Positions 14,954-24,095 of a DNA stretch of 36,023 bases are shown piece after piece (within the stretch, counting starts at the first letter, position 1; every line of letters begins with the position of its first letter). The notes under the pieces were generated by a model. The model did not search any database, was not told the origin of the DNA, and worked only from the letters and a program-made list of their open reading frames with translations. The position numbers and the translations under genes are program-made. The stretch is from assembly GCA_903867185.1 (NCBI GenBank), contig CAIPQK010000216.1, forward strand, positions 1-36,023. Direction: 5' to 3'. The DNA is from an uncultured Candidatus Nemicrothrix sp. GTDB lineage: Bacteria; Actinomycetota; Acidimicrobiia; Acidimicrobiales; Acidimicrobilacustridaceae.

Positions 14954-15769
14954 ATGGAGCAGTTGTCGGGCAAGGTCGTGGTGGTCACTGGTGCGGCGAG
15001 CGGAATTGGTCTCGCACTCGTAAAGCGATTCGGTGCCGAGGGCATGAAGGTTGTCATGGCCGATATCGAAGTGCCGGCGTTAGAGGCAGCGTCTGCTTCA
15101 CTTCCAGCATCAATTGAACGCGTGACTGTCGCGTGCGATGTTTCCGATGGCGATCAGATCGAGGCACTGCGTCGATCTGCGATCGAGGCCTTTGGCGCCG
15201 TGCACGTTGTTTGTAATAACGCTGGCGTTGGTGGCGGCGGGTCAATGGCCGACATCAACATCGCAGACTGGAAGTGGGTCATCGATGTTGACCTCTGGAG
15301 CGTCATTCATGGCGTTCGCGTTTTCCTTCCGGGATTGCTTGAACAGGGCGAAGGCCACATCGTGAATACGGCGTCGGTCGCTGGTTTGTTCTCGGCGCCA
15401 TTCATGGGGCCGTACAACATCGCGAAATACGGCGTGGTCGCGCTTTCCGAGACCTTGTGCAGTGAATTAGCGATGCAGCAGTCAGAGGTTGGTGTCTCGG
15501 TGCTGTGTCCCTCGTGGGTCAAGACAAGGATCGCAAGCTCGGCTCGGAACAAGCCCGGAGTCAGCTCCGAAGAAGTCGACATGATCTCGGAACTCGCAGG
15601 ACCAATGATCGACGCCGGCATGAATCCGGACCTTGTTGCCGACGCTGTGATCGATGCAGTGAAGTCGAAGAAGTTCTGGATCACCACCCATGACGACACG
15701 CCGGCGGCTGTCACCTTGCGGACACGTTCCATCATCGACGGAACGAATCCTCCGCAACTGATGCACTGA
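14954..15769 (+). CDS. Short-chain dehydrogenase/reductase (SDR)
   Basis: This is a 271-residue classical SDR. It has the Rossmann start LSGKVVVVTGAASGIG (TGxxxGIG cofactor loop), an acidic residue at the end of the second strand (VVMADIE) suggesting NAD preference, CDVSD, the NNAGV motif, the catalytic Ser in NTASVAG and the catalytic YNIAK (Tyr-x3-Lys). Oxidises or reduces an unknown alcohol/ketone; the family is too broad to name a substrate. ATG 14954 is chosen because SDRs begin a few residues before the glycine motif; longer in-frame starts run into the ahcY terminator hairpin. A G-rich stretch ~5 nt upstream may serve as a weak ribosome site. Confidence 0.88.
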   Translation: MEQLSGKVVVVTGAASGIGLALVKRFGAEGMKVVMADIEVPALEAASASLPASIERVTVACDVSDGDQIEALRRSAIEAFGAVHVVCNNAGVGGGGSMADINIADWKWVIDVDLWSVIHGVRVFLPGLLEQGEGHIVNTASVAGLFSAPFMGPYNIAKYGVVALSETLCSELAMQQSEVGVSVLCPSWVKTRIASSARNKPGVSSEEVDMISELAGPMIDAGMNPDLVADAVIDAVKSKKFWITTHDDTPAAVTLRTRSIIDGTNPPQLMH

Positions 15770-15842
15770 GCGGCAACTACTTACATAGTTCCCTCCTTTG
15801 CTGAAAGTTCCGGGGACCCATGTCGTCTTTTGGAGTGCTCGG

Positions 15843-15848
15843 TAGTTT
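15843..15848 (+). promoter_or_regulatory. Putative -10 box TAGTTT of comF (leaderless)
   Basis: TAGTTT is followed by exactly 6 nt and then GTG 15855, matching the leaderless pattern and supporting GTG as the start. Confidence 0.6.
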
Positions 15849-15854
15849 TCCGCC

Positions 15855-16502
15855 GTGCTCCAGCGATGGCGTGGTTACGTCGATGACTTCCTCGAACAAT
15901 GGTTTCCAACGTTGTGCGTGCGCTGTGGTGCCCTCGGCGGTTCACCGTGTTCGGTCTGTACCGATCAGTTCGTTGGCGCTGCACCAATCCCTGAAATTCC
16001 GCCGCTCAAACGAGTTGCTGCGCTCCTTCGATACGACGAAATCTCTCGCCCGTTTATCGCTGATCTGAAATATCACGGCGGATGGAGTGTGGCCCGGCGA
16101 CTCGCTCCGGCGCTGTCGTTCTTGCTCGACGATGCCATTGATGCCCAACATCGCGACCTAGTCCTGACATGGGCTCCGACCATTCCCGAGCGAGCTCGAC
16201 GTCGAGGCTTCGATCAGGCGGAGGTGCTCGCGAGGGAACTGGCCCATCGGTCTGGTCAACCTGTCCGCCGGCTGCTCCGCCGGCTGCCTGGCGAGCATCA
16301 GACGGGCCGAAACCGCTCTGAGAGGGCTCAGGGGGTCCATTTCACTGCTGTGGGCCCTGTTCCAGACGTTGTTGTGGTTCTCGACGACGTCGTGACGACC
16401 GGATCCACACTGGCGGCAGCGGCCACGGTTCTGTGCGAAGCGGGCGCGCGCTCCGTTTTTGGACTGGCGTTGGCGGCAACCCCTGACTGGTCACAGATGT
16501 GA
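15855..16502 (+). CDS. comF: ComF family phosphoribosyltransferase-like protein
   Basis: This is a 215-residue protein. The N-terminal LCVRCG ... CSVC is the four-cysteine zinc-finger-like segment of the family. A PRTase-type domain follows with RGFDQAEVLAREL and the phosphoribosyl-binding loop VVVLDDVVTTGSTL. ComF proteins act in DNA uptake in competent bacteria, but actinobacterial homologues (Rv3242c-like) sit near secA without proven competence. The reaction is unknown. In many actinobacteria a hibernation-promoting factor gene lies between comF and secA; none is found here. Confidence 0.88.
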   Translation: MLQRWRGYVDDFLEQWFPTLCVRCGALGGSPCSVCTDQFVGAAPIPEIPPLKRVAALLRYDEISRPFIADLKYHGGWSVARRLAPALSFLLDDAIDAQHRDLVLTWAPTIPERARRRGFDQAEVLARELAHRSGQPVRRLLRRLPGEHQTGRNRSERAQGVHFTAVGPVPDVVVVLDDVVTTGSTLAAAATVLCEAGARSVFGLALAATPDWSQM

Positions 16503-16573
16503 GTCGGCGCCGGGAGCGGGGGGTCTCACCAACTGTTCACCCTCGTCTTGCCGTGACCTCAGGATGGCCTCGG

Positions 16574-16579
16574 TAGACT
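16574..16579 (+). promoter_or_regulatory. Putative -10 box TAGACT of secA
   Basis: TAGACT ends 10 nt before the secA ATG, predicting a leader of at most about 3-4 nt. No Shine-Dalgarno is present. Confidence 0.5.
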
Positions 16580-16589
16580 TGCCGTTCTC

Positions 16590-19307
16590 ATGGGCATCCT
16601 CGACAAGATTCTGCGCGCCGGCGAAGGCAAGAAGGTACGGGCTATCGAAGGCCTCGTGCCTGAGATCAATGCCCTCGAACCCGAAATCGAACGACTGTCC
16701 GATGAAGCACTCGCTCATCGGACCATTGAGTTTCGTGAGCAATTAGCCAATGGTGCTGATCTCGAGGACATCCTTGTCGAGGCGTTTGCTGTTGTCCGCG
16801 AGGCAGCTCGCCGCGAGATTGGCCAGCGTCACTACGACGTCCAGATGATGGGCGGCGCAGCACTGCATTTCGGATGGGTCGCAGAAATGAAGACGGGTGA
16901 AGGCAAGACCCTCGTCTCGACCCTTCCGGTGTATCTCAATGCGCTCGCCGGCAACGGTGTCCACATCGTCACAGTGAACGATTACTTGGCCACTCGAGAT
17001 TCCGACTGGATGGGGCGCGTTCATCGCCGCCTTGGAATGTCGGTTGGTCTGGTCATCCCCGGAATGAACGACCCGGTAGTGAAGCGTGCGCAATATGCGT
17101 GCGATATCACCTACGGAACGAACAACGAATTCGGATTCGATTATCTACGCGACAACATGGCGATGAGCCGTGCTGAACAGGTACAACGCGGTCGTTCCTA
17201 TTGCATCGTCGATGAAATCGACTCGATCCTTATCGACGAAGCGCGTACTCCGTTAATCATCTCGGGCCGGATCGCCGATGCAGCAAAGATTTACTACCAG
17301 TTCGCCTCAATCGTGCGAGGCCTTAAGCGTGACGTTCATTACGACGTCGATGAAGAGAAGCGCACCGTTGCGCCCACCGATGAAGGTGTCGAGGCCGTTG
17401 AGCGTGCCCTCGGAGTCGACAACATGTACGACGAGGTTTCTCAGAACCTCGTGCACCAGTTGCAGGCCGCACTTCGGGCCAAAGAATTGTTCAAGCGCGA
17501 CAAGGACTACGTGGTCCAGCATGGCCAGGTAAAAATTGTTGACGAGTTCACCGGCCGCATCCTCGATGGTCGTCGTTGGTCTGAAGGTCTGCATCAGGCT
17601 GTTGAGGCCAAAGAGGGCGTGAAGATCGAGGAAGAGAATCAAACACTCGCCACGATCACCTTGCAGAATTACTTCCGCATGTACGAGAAACTTGCGGGAA
17701 TGACCGGTACGGCCGAAACCGAAGCGTCAGAATTTCTCTCCACCTACAACCTTCACGTCGTTCCGATTCCGACACATCGGCCGATGGTGCGGCTCGACAA
17801 GGGTGACCTCATCTACAAGAGCGAGGACGCCAAGTTCAATGCGGTGGTCGATGACATCGCGGCACGCAGCGAAGCCGGTCAACCGGTGCTCGTCGGAACA
17901 ATCTCGGTTGAAAAGTCAGAAACCCTTTCTCGCTATCTCAATAAGCGTGGGGTCGCACACGAAATCCTGAACGCCAAACTGCATTTCCGTGAAGCCGATA
18001 TCGTCGCTCAGGCTGGGCGACTCGGTGCGGTGACGGTGGCCACCAACATGGCGGGACGTGGCGTTGACATCCTTCTTGGTGGAAACGCAGAAGGTCTCGC
18101 GGCACGCGATCTCGCGGCTGAAGGACTCGACCCTGAAACCGACGAGGGTCAAGCTCGCCTCGCGGAACTCTTTGCGCTCCACGAGCCGGAATGTCGCGAA
18201 GGTGGCGAAAAGGTTCGCGAGCTTGGCGGTCTTTACGTGTTGGGCACTGAGCGTCATGAAAGTCGACGAATCGACAATCAGCTTCGTGGCCGTTCTGGCC
18301 GTCAGGGCGACCCTGGCGAAAGTCGCTTCTATCTGTCGCTTGAAGACGATCTCATGCGATTGTTCGCGACCGGTGCCATGAACTGGGTCATGGGCAAGAC
18401 CCTCGACGACGACGTACCGATCGAAGCCAAGATGGTGAGCAAGGCCATTGAGCGGGCGCAGAACACCGTTGAACAGCGAAACGCTGAAATACGTAAAGAC
18501 GTCCTCAAGTACGACGAGGTCATGAACGAGCAGCGCAAGGTCATCTACCGACGCCGCGACCAAATTCTCGACAATGCCGACCTTCGTGACGAAGCCATGG
18601 GCTATCTCGCCGAGGCGATCGACACAACGATCTCCACCTTCTGTGTGAGCGATGAAGCAGGCGAGTGGGACCTTCACGGCCTGCATTCCGAAGTCGCAGC
18701 GATGTGGCCTACCGAACTCAGTGAAGAACATCTGCACGAGGCGCTGACGACCGATGATCTCTACGAAATGATCATGGGCGAAGCGACTGTGTATTACGAG
18801 CGTCGCGAAGCCGAATTCGGTGACGACACCATGCGTGAAGTTGAACGCCAGGTGATGCTGCGAATCATTGATCAGAAGTGGCGCGAACACCTTTACGAGA
18901 TGGACTACCTGCAAGAAGGCATCAACCTTCGTGCGATGGGTCAGAAAGATCCTCTCGTGGAATGGCAACGTGAGGGTTACGAGATGTTCGGCTCGATGAT
19001 GGCGGCCGTTGCGACCGACTTCGTTACCTATGTCATGCACGCTCAGGTAACGGTGACCGAGCAGAGCTCCGAACCGCAGGTGTCGAATCTGCAGTACACG
19101 GCACCCGTCGACCCCAGCGAGGCCCCGAGCGGCATGCAAGCCGCAGCGCGGGCTCAGGCGACTGCTGAAGGTCTCGATGTCCCTGCTGAAGCAATGGAAG
19201 AGTTCAGCAACGAACCCGTCGTGAAAAGTGAATGGGACAAGACCCCCCGGAATTCCCCATGCCCCTGCGGATCGGGCAAGAAGTTCAAACTCTGCCACGG
19301 CGCATGA
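16590..19307 (+). CDS. secA: Preprotein translocase subunit SecA
   Basis: This 905-residue ATPase drives export through SecYEG. Order: N-terminal MGILDKILRAGEGKKV, NBD1 with Walker A TGEGKT (~102-107) after EM, FDYLRDNMA, a DEAD-type Walker B in CIVDEIDSILIDEART, the preprotein-binding and scaffold regions, NBD2 with ATNMAGRGVDI and GRSGRQGDPG, and a C-terminal tail NSPCPCGSGKKFKLCHGA, the zinc site (Cys-x-Cys-x8-Cys-His) that contacts SecB or the ribosome. The full-length canonical form suggests the housekeeping SecA1. The last codon overlaps prfB by ATGA, so prfB is translationally coupled. Antisense open frames through this gene are codon-bias shadows. Confidence 0.98.
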   Translation: MGILDKILRAGEGKKVRAIEGLVPEINALEPEIERLSDEALAHRTIEFREQLANGADLEDILVEAFAVVREAARREIGQRHYDVQMMGGAALHFGWVAEMKTGEGKTLVSTLPVYLNALAGNGVHIVTVNDYLATRDSDWMGRVHRRLGMSVGLVIPGMNDPVVKRAQYACDITYGTNNEFGFDYLRDNMAMSRAEQVQRGRSYCIVDEIDSILIDEARTPLIISGRIADAAKIYYQFASIVRGLKRDVHYDVDEEKRTVAPTDEGVEAVERALGVDNMYDEVSQNLVHQLQAALRAKELFKRDKDYVVQHGQVKIVDEFTGRILDGRRWSEGLHQAVEAKEGVKIEEENQTLATITLQNYFRMYEKLAGMTGTAETEASEFLSTYNLHVVPIPTHRPMVRLDKGDLIYKSEDAKFNAVVDDIAARSEAGQPVLVGTISVEKSETLSRYLNKRGVAHEILNAKLHFREADIVAQAGRLGAVTVATNMAGRGVDILLGGNAEGLAARDLAAEGLDPETDEGQARLAELFALHEPECREGGEKVRELGGLYVLGTERHESRRIDNQLRGRSGRQGDPGESRFYLSLEDDLMRLFATGAMNWVMGKTLDDDVPIEAKMVSKAIERAQNTVEQRNAEIRKDVLKYDEVMNEQRKVIYRRRDQILDNADLRDEAMGYLAEAIDTTISTFCVSDEAGEWDLHGLHSEVAAMWPTELSEEHLHEALTTDDLYEMIMGEATVYYERREAEFGDDTMREVERQVMLRIIDQKWREHLYEMDYLQEGINLRAMGQKDPLVEWQREGYEMFGSMMAAVATDFVTYVMHAQVTVTEQSSEPQVSNLQYTAPVDPSEAPSGMQAAARAQATAEGLDVPAEAMEEFSNEPVVKSEWDKTPRNSPCPCGSGKKFKLCHGA

Positions 19308-20419
19308 GGGATTTCTCCGACGATCTCGCCGACCTTCGTCGCCGGATTGACGAAGCACGGGTCTATTTACGCATTGAGGAACTCCTCATTGCCCGTCCAC
19401 AACTTGAGACGGAAGCAAGTCGCCCCGATCTCTGGGACGATCCCGACCTCGCACGAAAGATCAACGGCGAACTCTCCGCCTGTACCGAGGATCTTGATCT
19501 CTATAAAAAATTGACGTCACGGCTTGAGGATGCGGAGATCTTGCATGAGCTGAGTCGTGAAGAAGGTGACGAGGCGGTTGAAACCGAAGTCGAAGTAGCC
19601 ATGGCTGCCTTGGCGTCCGATCTCGGCGAATTAGAACTGCGCGCGCTCTTCACCGGCGAATACGACGACACCAATGCAATCTGCGAAATTCAGTCGGGTG
19701 AAGGTGGTGCCGATGCACAGGACTGGGCGAACATGCTTTTGCGCATGTTCCTTCGCTGGGCCGAAAAACGCGGCTTCGATGTCGAACTCGATGAAGTCTC
19801 TGCCGGTAACGAAGCAGGAATCTCCTCGGCAACGTTTCTGGTCAATGGTCGCCATGCTTACGGTCGATTGCGTTCGGAACATGGCGTGCACCGTTTGGTT
19901 CGCATTTCGCCATTCAATGCACAGGGCAAACGCCAAACTGCGTTTGCTGCATTAAAGGTCACACCCTTCCTCGAAGATGTGCCCGACATTGAGGTCGACG
20001 AAAAGGACCTGCGCATCGATACGTACCGTTCCTCGGGCGCTGGCGGTCAGCACGTCAATGTGACCGATTCGGCGGTGCGTATTACCCATCTACCAACCGG
20101 AATCGTGACGTCGTGCCAGAACGAGCGCAGCCAGCATCAGAATAAGGACCGCGCCATGCAGATCCTTCGGGCGAAATTGGCAGAACGCCAGCGCGAAGAA
20201 CGACTTGCGGAACTTTCGAATATCCGTGGTGAACAGCGATCCGTGGGCTTCGGTAGTCAGATCCGTTCCTATGTGATTCAGCCCTATCAAATGGTCAAGG
20301 ACCTTCGCTCGGGCTACGAAGTCGGCAATGTCGACGCAGTCTTCGATGGTGACCTCGATGGTTTCATGGAGGCGTACCTTCAGTGGGAACGCAGTGGGGC
20401 CGATACCGCTGGCGAATAA
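19304..20419 (+). CDS. prfB: Peptide chain release factor 2 (RF2)
   Basis: This 371-residue class-I release factor reads UGA and UAA. The tripeptide anticodon SPF (~202-204, in RISPFNAQGKR) identifies RF2 rather than RF1. The GGQ hydrolysis motif lies at ~247-249 in SGAGGQHVN. The coiled-coil N-terminal domain is complete. The ATG overlaps the secA stop; the in-frame region upstream is secA sequence in another frame. No in-frame UGA or CTTTGA slippery site occurs, so the +1 programmed frameshift that autoregulates prfB in many bacteria is absent. Coupling to secA would set its expression. It converges on the ABC-F gene with 3 nt between. Confidence 0.97.
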   Translation: MRDFSDDLADLRRRIDEARVYLRIEELLIARPQLETEASRPDLWDDPDLARKINGELSACTEDLDLYKKLTSRLEDAEILHELSREEGDEAVETEVEVAMAALASDLGELELRALFTGEYDDTNAICEIQSGEGGADAQDWANMLLRMFLRWAEKRGFDVELDEVSAGNEAGISSATFLVNGRHAYGRLRSEHGVHRLVRISPFNAQGKRQTAFAALKVTPFLEDVPDIEVDEKDLRIDTYRSSGAGGQHVNVTDSAVRITHLPTGIVTSCQNERSQHQNKDRAMQILRAKLAERQREERLAELSNIRGEQRSVGFGSQIRSYVIQPYQMVKDLRSGYEVGNVDAVFDGDLDGFMEAYLQWERSGADTAGE

Positions 20420-20422
20420 GGC

Positions 20423-22030
20423 CTAAGCAAGGGCCACGAGTTCAAGCGACTCGGCCGAGAAGTAATCAAGTTGGCCATCGGGCATGAGCAAGATCCGATC
20501 GGGCGCAAGAGCTTCCACGAATTCAACGTCATGACTCACAATGACCATCGTTCCAGGCCACGCCGCGAGTGCTGCTCCAGTCGCCGATCGCGACATGGGG
20601 TCAAGGTTGTTCGTCGGTTCATCGAGCAGTAGCAGATTGTGATTTCCGGCGACGAGCTGAGCGAGTGCGAGTTTGGTTTTCTCTCCGCCGGACAACGTTC
20701 CCGCATCCTGAAAAACTTTCTCTCCGCTGAGACCAAACATTCCGAGCAATGAGCGGACTCCTTCATCGCCGAGTTCGGAATCTCTGCGCATATGTTCGAT
20801 CATGGAGACGCCGGAATCGATGCCCTCGTGTTCTTGCGCGTAGTACCCGGCAGAGACGTTGAGGCCGAATTCGAACTCCCCGAGGTCGGGCTCTGACTTC
20901 TCCGCCAGGATTTTCAACAAACTGGTCTTGCCAGCGCCATTGAGGCCCATAACCAGTAGTCGTTCACCGCGGCCGACATCAAAGGAGACATCGGCAAAGA
21001 CATCGTTCGATCCGTAACTCTTCCATAGGCCCGATGCGGTGAGAACCGTTCTGCCGCAACTCGCTGGTGGAGGGAAACGAAGTTCGATCGTTCGACGCGC
21101 CGCTGGCCCTTCGACTTTGTTCGAACGAATTCGTTCGGCACGGTTATCAAGGTTCTTTGCGACACGAGCGCGTTTCGCGGTCTGTCCGCGCATTGAGTCG
21201 GCAAGAGTTGAGAGGCGCTTGATCTCATTTTGTTGGCGTTCGGCCATCTTGCTGAGTCGCTCCTCGTCAAGTTCTCGCGACACGAGGTATTGGCTGTAGG
21301 TGCCGCGATATTCAACGATTTCGCCAGTTGCTTCTTCGGCTTCGCGGTCGAGGTGAATGACGCGAGTGATCGCTTCGTCGAGGAGGTCGAGGTCGTGGCT
21401 AATCACGAGAAGGGCGCCGCGGTACGAGCGAAGAAAGGTGAGGAGCCAGTCACGGGCATCGGCATCTAGATGGTTCGTCGGTTCGTCGAGAAGGAGAAGG
21501 TCGCTGCCCGCGAAAAGGATGCGCGAGAGTTCAAGGCGACGCCGTTCGCCTCCGGAGAGAGCCCCGATCGGTAGCTCTAAGCGGTCGGAGCGAAGACCGA
21601 GACCATCGACAAGCTTGCGGGCCTCGGACTCAGCGGCGTAGCCGCCATCGATCTCAAATCGCTCCTGAGCGTTGGTGAATCGAGTGATGTTCTGCTCGGA
21701 AGGGTCGTCTTCCATCGCTTGGCGAAGGGTCTCAAGTCGTCTGGCTGCGGCGTCGAGGCCACGGCCGGACAGCACGTGGGTAATGGCGAGCGTTTCGGGA
21801 TCCACGGCATCCTGGCGAGGATCCTGAGAGAGGTAGCCCGTGCCTCCCGACCGCTCGACGGTTCCGCGTTTTGGGTCGTTATCGCCGCCAAGAACACGGA
21901 AAAGGGTGGTCTTGCCGGCACCATTTCTCCCTACCAAACCGACTTTGTCCCCGGCCTGAACCTGGAAGGTGGTTCCATCGACGATGGTCTTCCCCCCGAT
22001 CTCGACAACGAGGTTTCGGACGTTAAGCAC
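20423..22030 (-). CDS. ABC-F family ATP-binding protein
   Basis: This is a 535-residue soluble protein with two ABC domains. ABC1 has Walker A GRNGAGKT (~34-41), signature LSGGERRRLELSR and Walker B LLLLDEPTNHLD. A charged linker (~250-320, rich in Glu, Arg and Lys) is the ribosome-contacting P-site tRNA interaction motif. ABC2 has GLNGAGKT, LSGGEKTKLALA and LLLLDEPTNNLD. No membrane domain is present, consistent with ABC-F translation factors that relieve stalled ribosomes or protect against antibiotics; the exact subgroup cannot be told. Starts with GTG; no convincing promoter or close Shine-Dalgarno is seen, and AGGAG lies 15 nt away. It may be read from the upstream membrane-protein unit. 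Confidence 0.92.
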   Translation of the reverse strand: MLNVRNLVVEIGGKTIVDGTTFQVQAGDKVGLVGRNGAGKTTLFRVLGGDNDPKRGTVERSGGTGYLSQDPRQDAVDPETLAITHVLSGRGLDAAARRLETLRQAMEDDPSEQNITRFTNAQERFEIDGGYAAESEARKLVDGLGLRSDRLELPIGALSGGERRRLELSRILFAGSDLLLLDEPTNHLDADARDWLLTFLRSYRGALLVISHDLDLLDEAITRVIHLDREAEEATGEIVEYRGTYSQYLVSRELDEERLSKMAERQQNEIKRLSTLADSMRGQTAKRARVAKNLDNRAERIRSNKVEGPAARRTIELRFPPPASCGRTVLTASGLWKSYGSNDVFADVSFDVGRGERLLVMGLNGAGKTSLLKILAEKSEPDLGEFEFGLNVSAGYYAQEHEGIDSGVSMIEHMRRDSELGDEGVRSLLGMFGLSGEKVFQDAGTLSGGEKTKLALAQLVAGNHNLLLLDEPTNNLDPMSRSATGAALAAWPGTMVIVSHDVEFVEALAPDRILLMPDGQLDYFSAESLELVALA

Positions 22031-22101
22031 CGATCAAGTCAAGCACTCCTGCGGGGGTCTCCCGACATCGGTGTCTTTGCGGGCATGGTTGGATGGCGTG
22101 A

Positions 22102-23964
22102 TTACCGCCGAGGTGATGGCCAAGCACTGCGGAAAATGGCTACCGGGTCACCCTTACGGCGGAGAGATTCAACGTGAATGAGGAGTTCTTGATCAACGCC
22201 GGCGAGTCCCAATGCTTCGGTGTCAACGCCACCACCACCGTTGGTGAGTGCTTGTGCAAGATCAGCGCGACCGGCGGCCATGAGTTGATGTTCCAGTTCG
22301 AGTTCATCGACGAAGAACTGCGCTCGCTCACTAGGCGAAAGCGGATCCCAACCTGCGATGTAGGTCATGTTTGGATCGGTGCGGAACCACCTGATTTCGT
22401 CGGCGCTCACGATCCAGAGAATGCCTGCTGGTTTGCGGCTTGAGAGCGAGCGTTCGGGGCCGAGATGACTGACCATGTCGTCTTCGGCGACAACCTCAAT
22501 GCCGGAACGCTCGAGTTGCAGACGGAGAGCATCGCCGTAGTCGCCGCGGACTGATCCTGTGGTGACCACGAGCAGGGGACCCGAACCGTCGAGTGCCCGA
22601 AGCGTTGGCTCTAAGAATCCGTTGAGGACAATGCCGGTCGAGGGGCTTGGGGGTTCGGCAGACGCGTTTGCGTCAAGAACGGGGCGCGTCGCCATGAGGG
22701 TGACGATCGTTGCTATTGCTGCAAGTAGACCTAGGGCGAAGCGGCGGACACCTCGCGACTGGACGACGTGCATGAGCGAAGACCAAAGCGACCAAGCGAT
22801 CGAGAGCCACCAGAGAAGCGCCAGTACCCACCACCAGCGCACAACCCAGTCGAAGACCGGGCCGATGACTCGTGATGTAGCTATGACTCCGCCGAGACTT
22901 GCGGCGACAGCGATCGTTTGAAGGCGAAGTGCCGCAAACGATCGCGTTCGCCATGCGATCCAAGCGGAACCAGCCATCGCTAGGAGGGGAAGGAGAAATC
23001 CGATGACTCCAGAACCAAGGAGCGCGCCGTCAGCTCCAGTTAGTTCGGTACGTCCGAGCCAAGGAGCAGCGGGGAATCGAAGTTGGTCGGCAGCAACATG
23101 AAGTCCGCTACTCAGCCCTGCGGGACTATCTCCGGGGGAGAGGAAGTAATGCGTGAGCGCACCAAGGTTCCCCGTCCCTGCCACCTGATCGACAACGACG
23201 GGCAGCCAACACCCAAAGAGAACGACGAACGAAATGCCGAGAATGAAGCGTCGTTGGGTGCGACCCGATGGAAGGAGGGAGTGAAAGGAGTTACGCCTCC
23301 AAGCGAGAAGCGAGATGGCTACTGCAATCATTGTGAGTATTGGGAGATAACCAATATGACTCTGCAGTTCGTAGGACGCGACGAAGAGCAGAGGTGGCCA
23401 CATCCATGCGTCGCCTTCAACGACAGACCAGGCCAATAAGGCAATGAGTACGAGTGGAAGGAGCGTGGTGAATGGATTCCACGGATTACGAATCATCGCG
23501 GGCCCCATTGCGTGCAGGAGCACAGCAGTTGCCGCCATGGTGCACGAGACGAGAGCGAGCCGACCTCTGCGCCATGCCACCAGACTCATTGCAGCGATCG
23601 TGAGTGCATTCAGCGTTGCTGCCGCGGTGAGGAGCGCTTCGGGTTTATCGCCGAAGAGGTGATACGGAATAGCGAGGAGCCAATACAGAAGCGGCCCGGG
23701 ATGGTTCCAGCCGAATCGTGAGTACGGGCCGACTAGGGGTGTGTGACGTCCAACGTCTTCGACGCGCAGGTTGAGGACTGCCCAATCACCGCTTGGTCGC
23801 CAGACAAGATCAAGTGCTGCACGACCAGCATCGATGATCGGCCACATCACCAACGCGGTGAGAAAAATCGCTACGACGATGCACGCGACATTCCAAGGGT
23901 CTCGCCACCATCGCTCGTTCCTACGGGTATCAGGACCGATGGTCGTCGAGTCAGACGATTGCAA
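22102..23964 (-). CDS. Polytopic GT-C-like membrane glycosyltransferase
   Basis: About 620 residues from a TTG at 23964. After the first helix (VACIVVAIFLTALVMWPII) comes an outer loop GDWAVLNLRVEDVGRHTPLVGP with acidic residues in the place of the GT-C catalytic Asp, then FGWNHPGPLLYWLLAIPY, a motif seen in many actinobacterial GT-C-like proteins. Ten or more helices follow, and then a C-terminal soluble domain (~residue 440 on) that is probably extracytoplasmic. Sugar donor and acceptor are unknown; lipid-linked sugar is typical for the fold. The start is uncertain: a GTG at 24093 would overlap the small gene at 23973-24089 and add a non-protein-like Arg/Pro/Cys stretch. TTG 23964 lies 9 nt after that gene's stop. 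Confidence 0.7.
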   Translation of the reverse strand: MQSSDSTTIGPDTRRNERWWRDPWNVACIVVAIFLTALVMWPIIDAGRAALDLVWRPSGDWAVLNLRVEDVGRHTPLVGPYSRFGWNHPGPLLYWLLAIPYHLFGDKPEALLTAAATLNALTIAAMSLVAWRRGRLALVSCTMAATAVLLHAMGPAMIRNPWNPFTTLLPLVLIALLAWSVVEGDAWMWPPLLFVASYELQSHIGYLPILTMIAVAISLLAWRRNSFHSLLPSGRTQRRFILGISFVVLFGCWLPVVVDQVAGTGNLGALTHYFLSPGDSPAGLSSGLHVAADQLRFPAAPWLGRTELTGADGALLGSGVIGFLLPLLAMAGSAWIAWRTRSFAALRLQTIAVAASLGGVIATSRVIGPVFDWVVRWWWVLALLWWLSIAWSLWSSLMHVVQSRGVRRFALGLLAAIATIVTLMATRPVLDANASAEPPSPSTGIVLNGFLEPTLRALDGSGPLLVVTTGSVRGDYGDALRLQLERSGIEVVAEDDMVSHLGPERSLSSRKPAGILWIVSADEIRWFRTDPNMTYIAGWDPLSPSERAQFFVDELELEHQLMAAGRADLAQALTNGGGGVDTEALGLAGVDQELLIHVESLRRKGDPVAIFRSAWPSPRR

Positions 23965-23972
23965 CGTCAGGT

Positions 23973-24089
23973 TCAGACGTCGTCGGGGTCGTACTCGCCA
24001 CGCTCGTAACGGCGGCGTCGGCTGATCTGGTTGGCAAAGGCAACGATGCAGATCACGGCAAGGATGGCGAAGATCGCGACAAGGATCAT
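23973..24089 (-). CDS. Small single-pass membrane protein (38 residues)
   Basis: Not recognised as a named family. The frame encodes one N-terminal helix (MILVAIFAILAVICIVAFA) followed by NQISRRRRYERGEYDPDDV. That is a hydrophobic segment, a basic cluster that would hold the tail in the cytoplasm, and an acidic end. ATG lies exactly 6 nt after TAGGCT, the leaderless promoter arrangement used by other genes here, which is good support for translation. It lies directly upstream of the GT-C-like gene on the same strand (9 nt), so it may be a partner or an assembly or stability subunit; that is inference. Coordinates could be off by one base. Confidence 0.6.
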   Translation of the reverse strand: MILVAIFAILAVICIVAFANQISRRRRYERGEYDPDDV

Positions 24090-24095
24090 GCACAG

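Noticed and set aside
19232-19303. Upstream start for prfB
   Set aside because: The 24 extra codons lie inside the conserved secA zinc tail; the ATGA overlap at 19304 gives the expected RF2 N-terminus.
17916-19358. 480-codon open frame antisense to secA
   Set aside because: It mirrors a strongly conserved secA, has no promoter or family signature, and long antisense frames are common at this GC content.
23965-24093. GTG start at 24093 for the GT-C-like protein
   Set aside because: The added residues (Cys/Arg/Pro-rich) look non-coding, and a better small membrane protein frame with a promoter occupies the region.
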